Shown piece after piece: positions 50,401 through 60,300 of a stretch of DNA of 64,000 bases. Within the stretch, counting starts at the first letter, position 1; each line of letters begins with the position of its first letter. Below the pieces are notes generated by a model. The model ran no database searches. It was given only the letters and a program-made list of their open reading frames with translations, and was not told the DNA's origin. A program made the position numbers and the translations under genes. Origin of the DNA: a virus; the IMG/VR virus record IMGVR_UViG_3300042562_001598, positions 1 through 64,000 of that record; one strand, written 5' to 3'.

Positions 50401-52584
50401 ATGAATATACCTGTTAATGGTAAGTTCTTAAATGTCAGTCATAACAAAACAAATTTAGTTACTAATACGGCAATTGATACTTACTCTAACCAATCTTTAT
50501 ATTTTAATTCTTTTTATTATACGCCAAGTAATCAGTTTAGTGCATTTACATCGGATTTACATAGTTATTATTCAGCCTTAGATAGAAGTAATGGAAACTT
50601 CCAACCCTCAGGAAATAATTCTAATAAATTAAAAAATGTTTCTTATACTACTGGTGTTAATAGTATTAATGGTGTTTCTGTTAAGTTTCAAAATACTTGT
50701 ACTATTGACCCATATATTAAAGTTAGTGCGTATGGTTGTTTTAATTATCATTTTACGGGTAATACAACAACAAGTGATAGGAATAGAGGTTATTTTCCAT
50801 CTGAAATTATTGAAGGTGGGTCTATGGAATGGATTGATGGTACACCACCACCAAGACTTTCTTGTAGTGGTTATGGCTGTTATATAAACCCTGTTAATAA
50901 AATAAGAGCCATATATTTTTCACCAATATATAATACTACCGGAAATACTTTAACTTATAATCGTGGTTCAGGTACAACTACGAATCAAATAGTTATGAGG
51001 TCTGATAGATTACCATCATCAACAGTTGTGGATGAAACTAATTGTAATGGTTTTTTACTACAGAAAAACAGAAATTTTCAGATATATAATATACCTGATA
51101 CCGGTATTGTTGGTATTGTTTTAACAGGGTCAACTTTACCATCAATGACTGCTGGTGTTGCTGATAATACTGCGGATAATAAAACTAGTAAAATACTTGA
51201 GTCAACCTCTTGTGGTGGGTCAGTTCCATTAGCTTGTTATGTTAATGATGGTAATGGTAATGTTACAATAAGTGATAGTGATAGTTGTAGAACTTATAAT
51301 AGTGAAAAAATATTTAGTAATGGATGTTATATTCTTGTTACAACAGTGTTTTTATCATTACTCAAAGATTGGGGTTTATTAACAGAATGGATTTCAAGAA
51401 CTAGTATTAATTTTGGTGCCTGTAGAAATGTTTGGTCACATACATTTTCAAATAATTGGGTTAATGGAACATTATACGCTTATTCATTTAATGATGATGT
51501 AACATATAATAGTCTAAATAAACCAAGTAGTGATTATTGTAGAGATACCTTAATATTACATACTACTAATAATTTTTATTATAGAAGTTCACCTTATGAC
51601 GCTAAAAATGGTTGGTTTATAGGTAAATATAGAAATGAAAGTGGTGTTATAGAAATTCTTGGTCCGTATGGTGATAATTTTAATAATTTACAAAATCCTA
51701 CAACTATTATGGATTTAGGACCTAGAAATAATTATTTACAAGAATTAGTTATGTCGGATGAATTTGATGGGTATGTCGCTAATAGATTAAATAGTTCAAC
51801 ATATGGAGATGTTACCGAAATATTAAATATTCTGATTTTAAGTAGGCTGATGAATAAAAAATTTATTGATAAGATGTTACAAATTTTTGTAGGGTCTAAT
51901 ATTTTAGCTTATTTTAGTAGAACTAAAAATAAAGTTGATGGGGATTATTCACAATTAATTTCAATTAATTCTGAATTAGGTGTTTCACCTTTTCAAGCAT
52001 CTAATTATCCGGATAATCCACCACCAATGCAAAGTCCAATATACATTAGTGGGTTTGAAGATACTAATTCAGTTATAGGTATTTTCTTTTCTTCAGATAC
52101 TCGTATTAGAGATTTTATAACACCAAAAAGAACTGTTATAAATTCACAATTACCGGTTGGGAATAATTGTGCTTTTAATAACTTTTCAGTTTTTAGTCAA
52201 GAAGTTCCATTTTATCAATGGACTATTGAGGGTAACAAAACAATTTTTGGTAATGAAGATAATAGTTGGAATACAAATCCGATTTATGGTAAAAGTTTCT
52301 TTTCTTTTCATTATCAATCTTTAGATAGGTTAGATAGTAATTCAAGGTATTTTAGACCAACAAATATAAGTAAGAGTGAATATACTAAAGGTTATATTTA
52401 TGCGGTTAGTGGTAATGGTTCTATTGATGAAAGTTATGTTAATTGGTCTCAAAACACACCTAACAAACCAAAATCAATAACAACTGGAGCTCCATTTTAT
52501 TTTTATTTTGGTTTGAAAAAAGGTAAATCTGCTTACGATAGATTTACAACTAAATGGGTTGACACAACAACAATAGTTGATTAA
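47428..52584 (+). CDS. giant baseplate protein with transmembrane-like segment
   Basis: This 1718-residue protein is in the position of T4 gp7. The N-terminal 250 residues include a carboxypeptidase-regulatory-like beta domain (Val-Val-Val-Gly-Arg-Val-Ser, Pro-Asn-Ala-Lys-Val-Ser-Val, Asn-Ser-Ser-Gly-Asp-Tyr). Residues about 509-597 are strongly hydrophobic and can form three to four membrane helices, with a small-residue stretch (Ala/Gly/Thr) in the middle. Directly after, at about 620-629, is Cys-Asp-Met-Cys-Asp-Cys. The remaining 1050 residues are Asn/Ser/Gly-rich beta modules with scattered Cys. Such a hydrophobic segment is unusual in a baseplate protein; it may be buried until contraction and then enter the membrane. 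No frame break is seen. Confidence 0.6.
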   Translation: MSNSYRIRTKPGVDESINILIDQEFEYLEILSLKLLQSQIYTRQCSDYGVVVGRVSVNNGFGLPNAKVSVFIPLDTTDEADPVISELYPYKTLTELNDDGYRYNLLPYKPSHSGHVPTGTFFDRLDVLIDPTLIEVYDKYYKYTTVTNSSGDYMIFGIPTGSQTIVMDVDLSDIGEFSLSPQDLIRMGAATSNQVAGTKFKASTNLRELPQLITINKTIDVSPLWGEPGLCNLGITRTDFDLSGEANIDIRPTAIFMGSIISTNDNDSIKAGCTVRSNGGYLCDMITGPGEILAIRQTIYQDSYGRPILETVDLDEGGQVIDENGTWMVDVPMNLDYVVTNEFGEQVISDDPKRGIPTRGKYRFKVKWNQSPSLSESVKRGYFLVPNIREYGWSGTSKDDPFFIKDISTEYSSYQLAMKSYSFSLDWSDYGYTGSSLNSNAVIGRQMIQDAIDCKDTFYDMKYNKVYTVSQLLDKYRKGYSNDRFIGVKNILDNSCQSENYKFPTNDSNLRLDIIFILFSLLMMVFRPILYVLVLVMHILFFILELLKSYLVYGLVGWAAFAAYNAFTAASVSAPAFGLTATNIAAGVAYLTLGVMLVFVRDELKKIDLNGINLPLLTYPDCDMCDCDATGATPGNAPGNSKVLANKNRRIPCSTITSDLTPMNVLMSNIQISQLGTPIYDYPFFDDESYKTVAFMQIFAGKQYVDRADVSIGTSSLVTAKYSITDSSGNDKNYTDYFFTSSLTLAERINLFNTKAKYFDNSPNNPGGGVNRIRTTFGINSNPGKSHLDNTIVIIGDINSLSNYIPGQLISFQNPNLSKDLNTTNAIANQYGNNAITGTSATTTTITVNFAKTDGSGNSGVTYNNIVQTGDSVYHKFPIDMEYFQVITGMTYDSFSANCSNDIVNSLNNRFLNNNMRVIEITGQHSGEDNCQEVHMVSPITKVDDYKNLSVIILNRGVDPYSSKIDVQYDLSVLFGKNFGDVNSIVKGNYRMNIPVNGKFLNVSHNKTNLVTNTAIDTYSNQSLYFNSFYYTPSNQFSAFTSDLHSYYSALDRSNGNFQPSGNNSNKLKNVSYTTGVNSINGVSVKFQNTCTIDPYIKVSAYGCFNYHFTGNTTTSDRNRGYFPSEIIEGGSMEWIDGTPPPRLSCSGYGCYINPVNKIRAIYFSPIYNTTGNTLTYNRGSGTTTNQIVMRSDRLPSSTVVDETNCNGFLLQKNRNFQIYNIPDTGIVGIVLTGSTLPSMTAGVADNTADNKTSKILESTSCGGSVPLACYVNDGNGNVTISDSDSCRTYNSEKIFSNGCYILVTTVFLSLLKDWGLLTEWISRTSINFGACRNVWSHTFSNNWVNGTLYAYSFNDDVTYNSLNKPSSDYCRDTLILHTTNNFYYRSSPYDAKNGWFIGKYRNESGVIEILGPYGDNFNNLQNPTTIMDLGPRNNYLQELVMSDEFDGYVANRLNSSTYGDVTEILNILILSRLMNKKFIDKMLQIFVGSNILAYFSRTKNKVDGDYSQLISINSELGVSPFQASNYPDNPPPMQSPIYISGFEDTNSVIGIFFSSDTRIRDFITPKRTVINSQLPVGNNCAFNNFSVFSQEVPFYQWTIEGNKTIFGNEDNSWNTNPIYGKSFFSFHYQSLDRLDSNSRYFRPTNISKSEYTKGYIYAVSGNGSIDESYVNWSQNTPNKPKSITTGAPFYFYFGLKKGKSAYDRFTTKWVDTTTIVD

Positions 52585-52586
52585 TT

Positions 52587-54395
52587 ATGAGTAATAGAAT
52601 AGATTATAGAGTTATATTAGGGTCTTTGAGATATAAATCAGCGTCAAATACTGATTTTATGTTTCAAGTCCCTCTTATTCAAACATCAAAACAAAATATT
52701 GAATATGATAAAAATATTGATGTTGATTTAGCACAAGTATATGATAATGAACGACAAAAGTCTGATATTTTTAGACCTACTTGTAAATTCTCAATATTAT
52801 TTAAGAATTCATACACTGGCAGTACAAATTATGTCCCATTAGAAAATAATCTTCAATATGTTAATGAAGAAAGTTTAGCGTCATTATCTTGTGTTGACCA
52901 AAATCCTGATAATATTAGATGGGAAGGTTTTTTACAATATAATGAATTTGATTTTATTAGGAACGATTATAATATACCTGGATATACTACACCACCTAAT
53001 AATCATATAGATTTTATTTCTAAAAGTGCGTCAACATATAATTGGAATTTTTATATGACATATCCTTTTGAGAATGTTTATAATAAAAAATTACAATGTA
53101 TTGAGGGTATTACTAATGAAACTTTAGATTGGGTTGCTAAAGATGGTATACCTTTTATTATTGAGAATAAAACTAATAACGGAAACAATATAATATCGTT
53201 TATTTGTCCTGTCAAACATGGACTAAATGATGGTGACGCGGTAAAATTAAATTTTTCATACAATAATATTGATACTTTTTTAGTATATTCATTAGGAAAT
53301 GATGCTTCTGGTAGTGAAAGTTTTATCTTTAATATATATGATGTAGGTTTTACTGGAACAACTTTTAATAATAAAAAAGAAGGTACATTTAAACGAATTA
53401 TAAATATTGATAGTCCTACCGATACAACGTCCATTTATTATGTTAGGAGACATAAAGTATTAACAAATACGACTGATAATGTATTAGTTAACGCAGGATT
53501 TGAACAGAATATATTTGGGACTAAAAAAAAATATGAGAGTGGTAGTTACACCCCTAATAAATTATCTAGAGTCTCTATTAAAGAGGGGTCACAATCTTAC
53601 ACATTATCATTCAATTCAGATATTCAGATTAATCCAATTAGAGATAATTTGAAGAGACCTATTACTGAATTATTTTTTACTGTTGTTTGGAAAGGGTTTT
53701 TTGGATATACTTTTGGTAGGTCAGGTTCTTCAGGGTTATATAAAATGAAACAAGGATTTGGTTTTAATTTACCTTTAGACCCAATAACTAAATTACCGAC
53801 AAATTGGTGGAAAGATAGTAATAATGATTCTAATACTAATTTTACGTTATCAACTTATAATACACCTTTAGGTATTAACTCCAATGGTCAGAAAATTAAT
53901 TTTACGTATGTTAATACTTTAAATGTCGGAGATACATTAGATGGTGATTTCTGTGAATGGAATTCCTATGAACAAAAAGAAAGAGTTATTTCTAATTTAT
54001 ATCATAAATTAACTCACAATCCTGAAGTTTTTGACACAGGTTTAGTAAAACCATTAAATACTATTTCTGATAAAAATAATCCATTTGGTTATTATTATCA
54101 ACCTCATCATAGTTTGACGATTAGAAAATATTCTAGTTATATTGAGGAAGGGGATAAAAAAAATGTTATAGACATACCTGATTACTCGTATTTTTCAACA
54201 ACAAAAAACTTGTTTATTTGGAGGGATATTTATACTTATGGTTTTATTGACGCTGAAAAAATTGGTGTTAATTATCCATTTTTAAATGGTGTTCATTATC
54301 CTTATAGAGATATTAATTTTAGAATAATACCTGAAGGGACTAATTATAAAGAGAATACAATAATAGCTGAACCAACAATAGACGATTGTGAATAA
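52587..54395 (+). CDS. baseplate/tail structural protein
   Basis: This 602-residue protein starts two bases after the previous stop and is predicted all-beta with many Asn, Tyr, Phe and Lys. No enzyme motif is found. Features are an Ile-Arg-Trp-Glu-Gly-Phe-Leu-Gln-Tyr strand near residue 110, an Asp-Gly-Asp-Ala-Val-Lys-Leu element, and a C-terminal His-His-Ser-Leu-Thr-Ile-Arg-Lys-Tyr-Ser-Ser-Tyr. Position between the giant baseplate protein and the fibre genes suggests a wedge or fibre-attachment role, as gp8 or gp10 have in T4, but sequence alone does not show which. Its end overlaps the next gene by eight bases. Confidence 0.5.
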   Translation: MSNRIDYRVILGSLRYKSASNTDFMFQVPLIQTSKQNIEYDKNIDVDLAQVYDNERQKSDIFRPTCKFSILFKNSYTGSTNYVPLENNLQYVNEESLASLSCVDQNPDNIRWEGFLQYNEFDFIRNDYNIPGYTTPPNNHIDFISKSASTYNWNFYMTYPFENVYNKKLQCIEGITNETLDWVAKDGIPFIIENKTNNGNNIISFICPVKHGLNDGDAVKLNFSYNNIDTFLVYSLGNDASGSESFIFNIYDVGFTGTTFNNKKEGTFKRIINIDSPTDTTSIYYVRRHKVLTNTTDNVLVNAGFEQNIFGTKKKYESGSYTPNKLSRVSIKEGSQSYTLSFNSDIQINPIRDNLKRPITELFFTVVWKGFFGYTFGRSGSSGLYKMKQGFGFNLPLDPITKLPTNWWKDSNNDSNTNFTLSTYNTPLGINSNGQKINFTYVNTLNVGDTLDGDFCEWNSYEQKERVISNLYHKLTHNPEVFDTGLVKPLNTISDKNNPFGYYYQPHHSLTIRKYSSYIEEGDKKNVIDIPDYSYFSTTKNLFIWRDIYTYGFIDAEKIGVNYPFLNGVHYPYRDINFRIIPEGTNYKENTIIAEPTIDDCE

Positions 54396-55185
54396 TAAAT
54401 TTACTTTTACATTACCGGAAAACGACAAATATATTAATTTACCTGTTGAAATCAAGTGGGATTTTAATGGTAAGGAAGATAGTATTGAATTATATGAAGA
54501 AGATGTTGTTAAAGAAATTATTGGTATTGCGGAAGATTTCGAAGTCTTAAGATTTTCTCACGCTTCTTATAGTAGTGATACTAAAACAGATGTAAAATAC
54601 AATTTCCATTTTTATAGTGGTGATACGACAAATATATCAGCTTCAACGGCGAGTAATTGGGTGTGTAGTTATATTCCGGAAGGTTTTACTAAATCCGAAG
54701 TTTATTATTATTCAAAACCATTCACGAAATCATTTTTTAAATTAGATTTTTACGATACAAATAATCCAAAATCACAAACTAATTATTTCACGGTTATTAT
54801 ACCCGTTCAACAAGGTAATACTGAAAGTGTTAGTCTTACACCATATAAACCTAATGTTAATATTCGTATTCCATCATACAATTTAGATTATGTTGGTGAT
54901 AAAGAAGGGTTTTTCTTATATTGGTTAAGAAAAAAACAATTTATTGATTTAAACACTTTTTATATGACAGCTAAATTTTTTGATGGTAGATTAGGTGTTT
55001 ATGTTAAAATGATGACAGAACCACAATCAACTTTAACTCAAAAATTTACATTTGAAGGTAGTAAATATTTTTATCGTAAAGTAGTTTTAGATTACGAAAC
55101 TAAAGAATATAAAATATATGATAACTTAGGTACTAGAATTGGAACTGATAGTCCCATAAAATGGTATGAATATATAAATCCTTAA
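54388..55185 (+). CDS. baseplate/tail structural protein
   Basis: This 265-residue protein starts at GTG, overlapping the previous gene by eight bases, so translation is coupled. It is beta-rich with an N-terminal strand set (Phe-Thr-Phe-Thr-Leu-Pro, Leu-Pro-Val-Glu-Ile-Lys-Trp-Asp-Phe), Pro-Tyr-Lys-Pro-Asn-Val-Asn-Ile-Arg-Ile-Pro in the middle and Tyr-Trp-Leu-Arg-Lys-Lys-Gln-Phe-Ile-Asp-Leu-Asn-Thr-Phe-Tyr-Met, which looks like a protein-protein contact helix. I do not recognise a family. It is flanked on both sides by proteins of the same kind, so it is probably part of the same baseplate or fibre-base complex. Confidence 0.5.
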   Translation: MNNKFTFTLPENDKYINLPVEIKWDFNGKEDSIELYEEDVVKEIIGIAEDFEVLRFSHASYSSDTKTDVKYNFHFYSGDTTNISASTASNWVCSYIPEGFTKSEVYYYSKPFTKSFFKLDFYDTNNPKSQTNYFTVIIPVQQGNTESVSLTPYKPNVNIRIPSYNLDYVGDKEGFFLYWLRKKQFIDLNTFYMTAKFFDGRLGVYVKMMTEPQSTLTQKFTFEGSKYFYRKVVLDYETKEYKIYDNLGTRIGTDSPIKWYEYINP

Positions 55186-55188
55186 TTT

Positions 55189-56364
55189 ATGGAAGATAGA
55201 AATTATTATATTAAAATTTCACCTGAATTTATAAGTGGGGATATTTTTAAAACAAAATATTTAGACCCTTATACTGATAATATTGAAATACCGTTTTGTT
55301 GTGACATAACAACAAGTGCGGTTACTAAATATTATACAGGTGACACCTATGTTTATTCATCAATGACTGATGTATTATCAGGAGGAACAGGAGGGACATC
55401 ACTATTAACGGGTTTAACTATTCCTATATTTTTAACTGAAACCGCTGTTGATGTTGGTTATTATTCGGTTTTTGACGGAATGTTATTACAAAAAGAGACG
55501 ATGACAAATTTCTTGTTCTCGGCAACAACTGGTAGTCCTTACACTTATTACTTTTATAACACTTCAGATGTTGAGTTTAAGAAATATTTGGAGTTTTCAT
55601 CCTACTATGTAGATTGGGGTGATGGCCATAGTTCACCTGTGACCTCAACAGCACCTAATTATTATTCACACACTTATTTTAGTGGTGGTAACTATACTAT
55701 TAGTATGTCCGGTATGAGCCCTTGGGGTTCAAATGTGGTAAAGAAAACAATTACAGTACCATATAGTGGTATTACAGCGACAGACCCTAAAGGAACCGCT
55801 TATTTCACTCCGGCTGGTGGTAATTGGTCAGGAACATCATTAATGTATGATTATATTTTTAGTGGTGATGAAAGTTGTGATACTTATTTAACTAACGATT
55901 ATACCTTCACTACAACACCATTTTTAGTTACGGGTTATACTAAATCATCATTAAATGATTTACAAGTGTATGGTAAATCATCTGAATTAGTTGATGGTAA
56001 ATTTAGATTAAATACTCAAATTACTGGAACTACAGGTATTGTTGGGACATATTATGGAAAATCTAATGATGGGTTATATACCAGCTATTCAATTAATGGA
56101 ATGGATTACTATGATTATAATGATGGTACAACATTGTTTGCTGTTTACTCGTCTGGGATAACTCCTGATATGGTAATATGTTCAGCGATAACAAAAAATG
56201 AAGTTTTACTTAATGTAATTGACGAACCTGAAGTCCAATCAAATATCTTTATTGAAAGAGGTAAATTATCTGGTTTAGAGAGATTAGAACGAATGGGTGA
56301 GATTGATAGTTTGGGTGATTTAGAGAAATATGGGTATGGATTTTTTAATGTTATAAAAATATAA
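55189..56364 (+). CDS. tail-fibre-base protein with PKD-like domain
   Basis: This 391-residue protein has a PKD-type Ig-like domain at about residues 130-195: Val-Asp-Trp-Gly-Asp-Gly, then Tyr-Ser-His-Thr-Tyr, Gly-Asn-Tyr-Thr-Ile-Ser and a closing Lys-Lys-Thr-Ile-Thr-Val strand. PKD domains are common in flavobacterial surface proteins and bind glycans or proteins. The N-terminal 40 residues (Tyr-Tyr-Ile-Lys-Ile-Ser-Pro-Glu-Phe) and the C-terminal helix (Leu-Glu-Arg-Leu-Glu-Arg-Met-Gly-Glu, then Leu-Gly-Asp-Leu-Glu-Lys-Tyr-Gly) are probably assembly parts. It follows the previous gene by three bases. It is likely a host-contacting or fibre-anchoring component. Confidence 0.6.
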   Translation: MEDRNYYIKISPEFISGDIFKTKYLDPYTDNIEIPFCCDITTSAVTKYYTGDTYVYSSMTDVLSGGTGGTSLLTGLTIPIFLTETAVDVGYYSVFDGMLLQKETMTNFLFSATTGSPYTYYFYNTSDVEFKKYLEFSSYYVDWGDGHSSPVTSTAPNYYSHTYFSGGNYTISMSGMSPWGSNVVKKTITVPYSGITATDPKGTAYFTPAGGNWSGTSLMYDYIFSGDESCDTYLTNDYTFTTTPFLVTGYTKSSLNDLQVYGKSSELVDGKFRLNTQITGTTGIVGTYYGKSNDGLYTSYSINGMDYYDYNDGTTLFAVYSSGITPDMVICSAITKNEVLLNVIDEPEVQSNIFIERGKLSGLERLERMGEIDSLGDLEKYGYGFFNVIKI

Positions 56365-56368
56365 TATT

Positions 56369-56378
56369 GATATTTATA
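56369..56378 (+). promoter_or_regulatory. late-type promoter GATATTTATA
   Basis: GATATTTATATATAAATAATAAACG lies 35 bases before the ATG at 56414 and is followed by an A-rich leader. It starts the last transcription unit visible in the window. Confidence 0.55.
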
Positions 56379-56413
56379 TATAAATAATAAACGAATTAAT
56401 AACAATATAAAAC

Positions 56414-57322
56414 ATGTCGGTAGGAAGTTACGGAACTATAAGACCAAGTGATGTCAGTCCAGAGGATGTGGAAATAATTTTAAATTATACACCTAGTCGT
56501 GATTATACAGATAATTTTCTTTTAACAAAATTAGACGCTAAATCAATACTTAGACCTTATTATAATAATGATAAAACAGGTGGAAACGCCAATGTTGAAA
56601 TATTAGGTGGGTTATATAATTTAAGATTACCAGCTGAACAATTTAACAAAATTGGTATTTACACATTAATGATAAGACCAGCACAAATCAGAACTAAAAT
56701 TTTGGATTGTGGTGTATTATCGTCATTACCTAATGTTAAAGGTATTATTATTGATTTAAACAATGTTCCTACTGATTTTAGAAATAAATTTGTTAATCAA
56801 GGTTTAGTTGGTTTTAGAATTGAATATTTAAATTCAGATGGTACAAAAATACCTAATTTTTTTAGGATTATAACCTCATCATTCTTTTGTGAACCGGTTA
56901 TTCAGAATTTAACTAATACATCTCAAAAAGCTATACGATATAGATACACAGATAGTAATAGTAATTTAATTTATTGTACTGTTTCACCATCGTCAGCGCC
57001 ATCAAACAAACCAAATGCGACACCTTATATAGGTCAACCAGACCAAAATATTATTATTACTAATACATTCTTCAACCCTATTAGTGTTGATATTGAAATT
57101 GCGGAACATGATATTTCTACATTGGCAATTGCATTGTATGGTAATCAAACAAAATCTATTGATGATGGTATCTATACTATATACGATACTCAAAATAATA
57201 TTTACAAACAATATAACTTATACGAAATTAGAGACCAATTTAACGCTTTATTGTATGAAGTTAGACAAGATAGAGGAAATAATATTGATTTCAGTAAAAA
57301 CTTTACAAATATTACACAATAA
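56414..57322 (+). CDS. tail structural protein
   Basis: This 302-residue protein begins Ser-Val-Gly-Ser-Tyr-Gly-Thr-Ile-Arg-Pro-Ser-Asp-Val-Ser-Pro-Glu-Asp-Val and is predicted mainly beta-stranded. The region Leu-Met-Ile-Arg-Pro-Ala-Gln-Ile-Arg-Thr and Phe-Phe-Arg-Ile-Ile-Thr suggests a sandwich domain, and the C-terminal 60 residues form a helix-rich assembly tail (Leu-Tyr-Glu-Ile-Arg-Asp-Gln-Phe-Asn). No family is recognised. Its TAA shares its last A with the ATG of the next gene, so the two are tightly coupled and probably work together at the base of the fibres. Confidence 0.5.
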   Translation: MSVGSYGTIRPSDVSPEDVEIILNYTPSRDYTDNFLLTKLDAKSILRPYYNNDKTGGNANVEILGGLYNLRLPAEQFNKIGIYTLMIRPAQIRTKILDCGVLSSLPNVKGIIIDLNNVPTDFRNKFVNQGLVGFRIEYLNSDGTKIPNFFRIITSSFFCEPVIQNLTNTSQKAIRYRYTDSNSNLIYCTVSPSSAPSNKPNATPYIGQPDQNIIITNTFFNPISVDIEIAEHDISTLAIALYGNQTKSIDDGIYTIYDTQNNIYKQYNLYEIRDQFNALLYEVRQDRGNNIDFSKNFTNITQ

Positions 57323-60300
57323 TGGCGTTAATAAAATATAAAAATCCCCCAATCGTTCCTGCGACAGGAGCTGGAACATTCTCCGATGACCTAGTAGGGT
57401 TTCAATTGGTGACTGGTGGTGGTTTAACGCAAGGAAATTTTGAGTTTACACAATCAATTACTGAAAAGAACAATAGGACTTTTAATACAGGTAATTTTTC
57501 AAATCCAATATCCTTAGAGGGTTTAGGTGTTGAGAGTGTTGCACAATCAAAAGCGATATTTGAGAAAAACTTTAATGTTTACCCGAATTACGATTTAAGT
57601 GATATTACAAATTTTACTTTATACGGTTCAATGGTTAAGAGAATATCCTCATCAATTGAAACGATATTGACTAAATTCCCGGCAGGTATTGAATCTACTT
57701 TTATGGGTTCAAATTATGTAACGGGTGAAACGGCTTCAAATATTTCATATAGTGAGATTGATGATACAACAACTTTTGAGTTAAGTGTGTCTAAAATCCG
57801 TAATCCGTTTGATGTTGACTTTACAACCAATTCAACCAGAAACTTACAGTTAAGAGAAGTTCAGGTTTCGTCATTAAGGAATATGACTACTCAGTATGCG
57901 AAATATTCGTTATATTTCAATGGTGAGGGTTATGAATTAAATGGTATTATACCGACAACATCATCAAGTAGTGGAATTTTAACTTTAAAAGTTACAGGTA
58001 ATCCATTTTCAGGTCAATCATTTAGTTATACTGATTTTATTGTTAGACCTAATGATTTTGAATCAAATAAAGTATTTATTGATGGTTTAGATGAGGTTGA
58101 AAAGTTTTTATTAAATAGAAATATTACTCCTAAATACACGGCAGTATTTAAAGTTCCTAAAGATGCTGATGACGGTACTTATTATACTTTAAATCAAGAG
58201 GTTACTTGGCCGATAGAAGGTGTGTGGAATTTAGACATTTCAAGTAATTCATTTAATAATTATTTAACAACATTGAATACAATTAGTGAATCTATGGATT
58301 CATATAAGACTAATTTAATTTCAAGGTTTTTAACAACTGGAGCATTTAAAGAGTTTGACACATCTGACCAAAAGATGGAAAAAGTTCTTCAAATTTACGG
58401 ACGAGGGTTTGATGAGACTAAAAAATTCATAAACGGATTGGCGTATATGAATTCTGTTAATTATAATGTTGGGAATGATATTCCATCTAAATTACTTAAA
58501 AATTTAGCACAAACACTAGGTTGGAACACTAATATTTCACCAACATCTGAAGACGACTTTTTAAGTTCGGTTTTTGGTGAAAAAAATAATGAAAAATCAA
58601 AATTTACAGGTATTTCAACACCGGCAACACCGGATGAGTTGAATTATCAGTTTTATAGGAATTTAATTATGAATTCCGCATATCTTTTCAAGGCAAAGGG
58701 GACTAGAAAATCAATTGAAATGTTAATGAGATTGATTGGTGCTCCGGATGCTTTAGTTGAATTTAATGAACACATTTATTTGGCTGACCAAAAGATTAAT
58801 ATAAATAATTTCAATACACAATACGCTGAAATTTCAGGGGGTACTTATGCTAAAGAATTACCAACACTTGAAGCTGGTAACACTTTTAAGATTAAGGGTG
58901 AGATATTTACAGGGTTTACAACCGAAACAGTTATTAAAGATGTAAACATAAGTAGAGGGCAATATCCTGTTGATGAAGAGGGTTATCCTTCATCACCAAT
59001 TAATACTGATGAATTTTTCTTTGAAAAAGGTAGTGGTTGGTTTGAATCAACACCAAAACATAGGTCACCTGAACAAGTTGATTTAACTAATAGTGTTTTC
59101 ACTGGTAGTAATCCTAGTTATCAAACTACCTTAACGCCATATTCATATGGTCAAGAGTATTTTGATAGGTTTAGAACATTACCATATATGAATTTAGGAT
59201 ATTCGTTAACTCTAACCATTGACAACAATAAAAGTTGGGTTGATAGTGAGGTTGGGTTAAGGTCTAATTTAGATGGGGGTTATAATGCACAATATTATAC
59301 TAGTGATGATAAACTAGTTTTAAATGCTAAAAATGTTGATTTATTTTTAAATCCGGCACAAGGATTAGTTTACGATGTATGGTATATGTCAAGAACTTAT
59401 AATTATCCAATTCCGAGTGAAGGTTTAAAAACATATCCTGAATACCCACAAAGAGGTGGAGTTGACTGGACAGATATTAATCCACAACCTGATAGAAAAA
59501 CATTTTTTGAGTTCGCTCAAACATTTTGGAATACAACTATTAATGTTAGAAATAGACAATTTGCGACAGATGGGGGAACGATGGGTTATCCTACACTCCA
59601 ATCAATATATTGGAAATATTTAGAGTCTGAAAAAAACGCTGGTATCAAAAATGATAACTTTAACTACGACACTATGATGGAGTATGTTAATGGAATTGGT
59701 GATTATTGGGTTAGATTAGTTGAACAAATGATACCTGCGAGTACTATTTGGAATACTGGGGTAAAAATAGAGAATTCTATATTTCATAGACAAAAATATG
59801 CTTGGAGAAGACAAAGAGGATGTCAATTCATTCCTACTCCTTGTAATCCATGTCAATTAACGACAAATATATACACCTATGATTGTCCAAATCAGTCTGT
59901 TGAATGTTTTAAATATCCTTGGGAGACTAATTCAAGTACACAATCATTCAATGGTGTTTTAGGTACTGTGTTAACTAATTATTTAACAAGTCAAGATTAT
60001 ACATTGGATAATTGTATAATAGATAGTATAAATAGTGATTGGTATGTTGATTTACGACTTGACGATACTATTGTTGTTAAACAATACTTTTTCTCTGGTC
60101 AAGGCGGGCCTAACGGAGGGAATAGTTCGCCTAGTAAAACACAATGGGATGTTGCGTTATCAACAGCGTTAACTAGTTTATTAACTTATGGCTATGAGTA
60201 TACTTTAACAAGTAATACTGTAACTGTTTATAACAAAATCTGTTCTAAAAATACTTCAGGTATTAATTTCAAGTTAAATGTTGGTGTTGATTTCACGATA

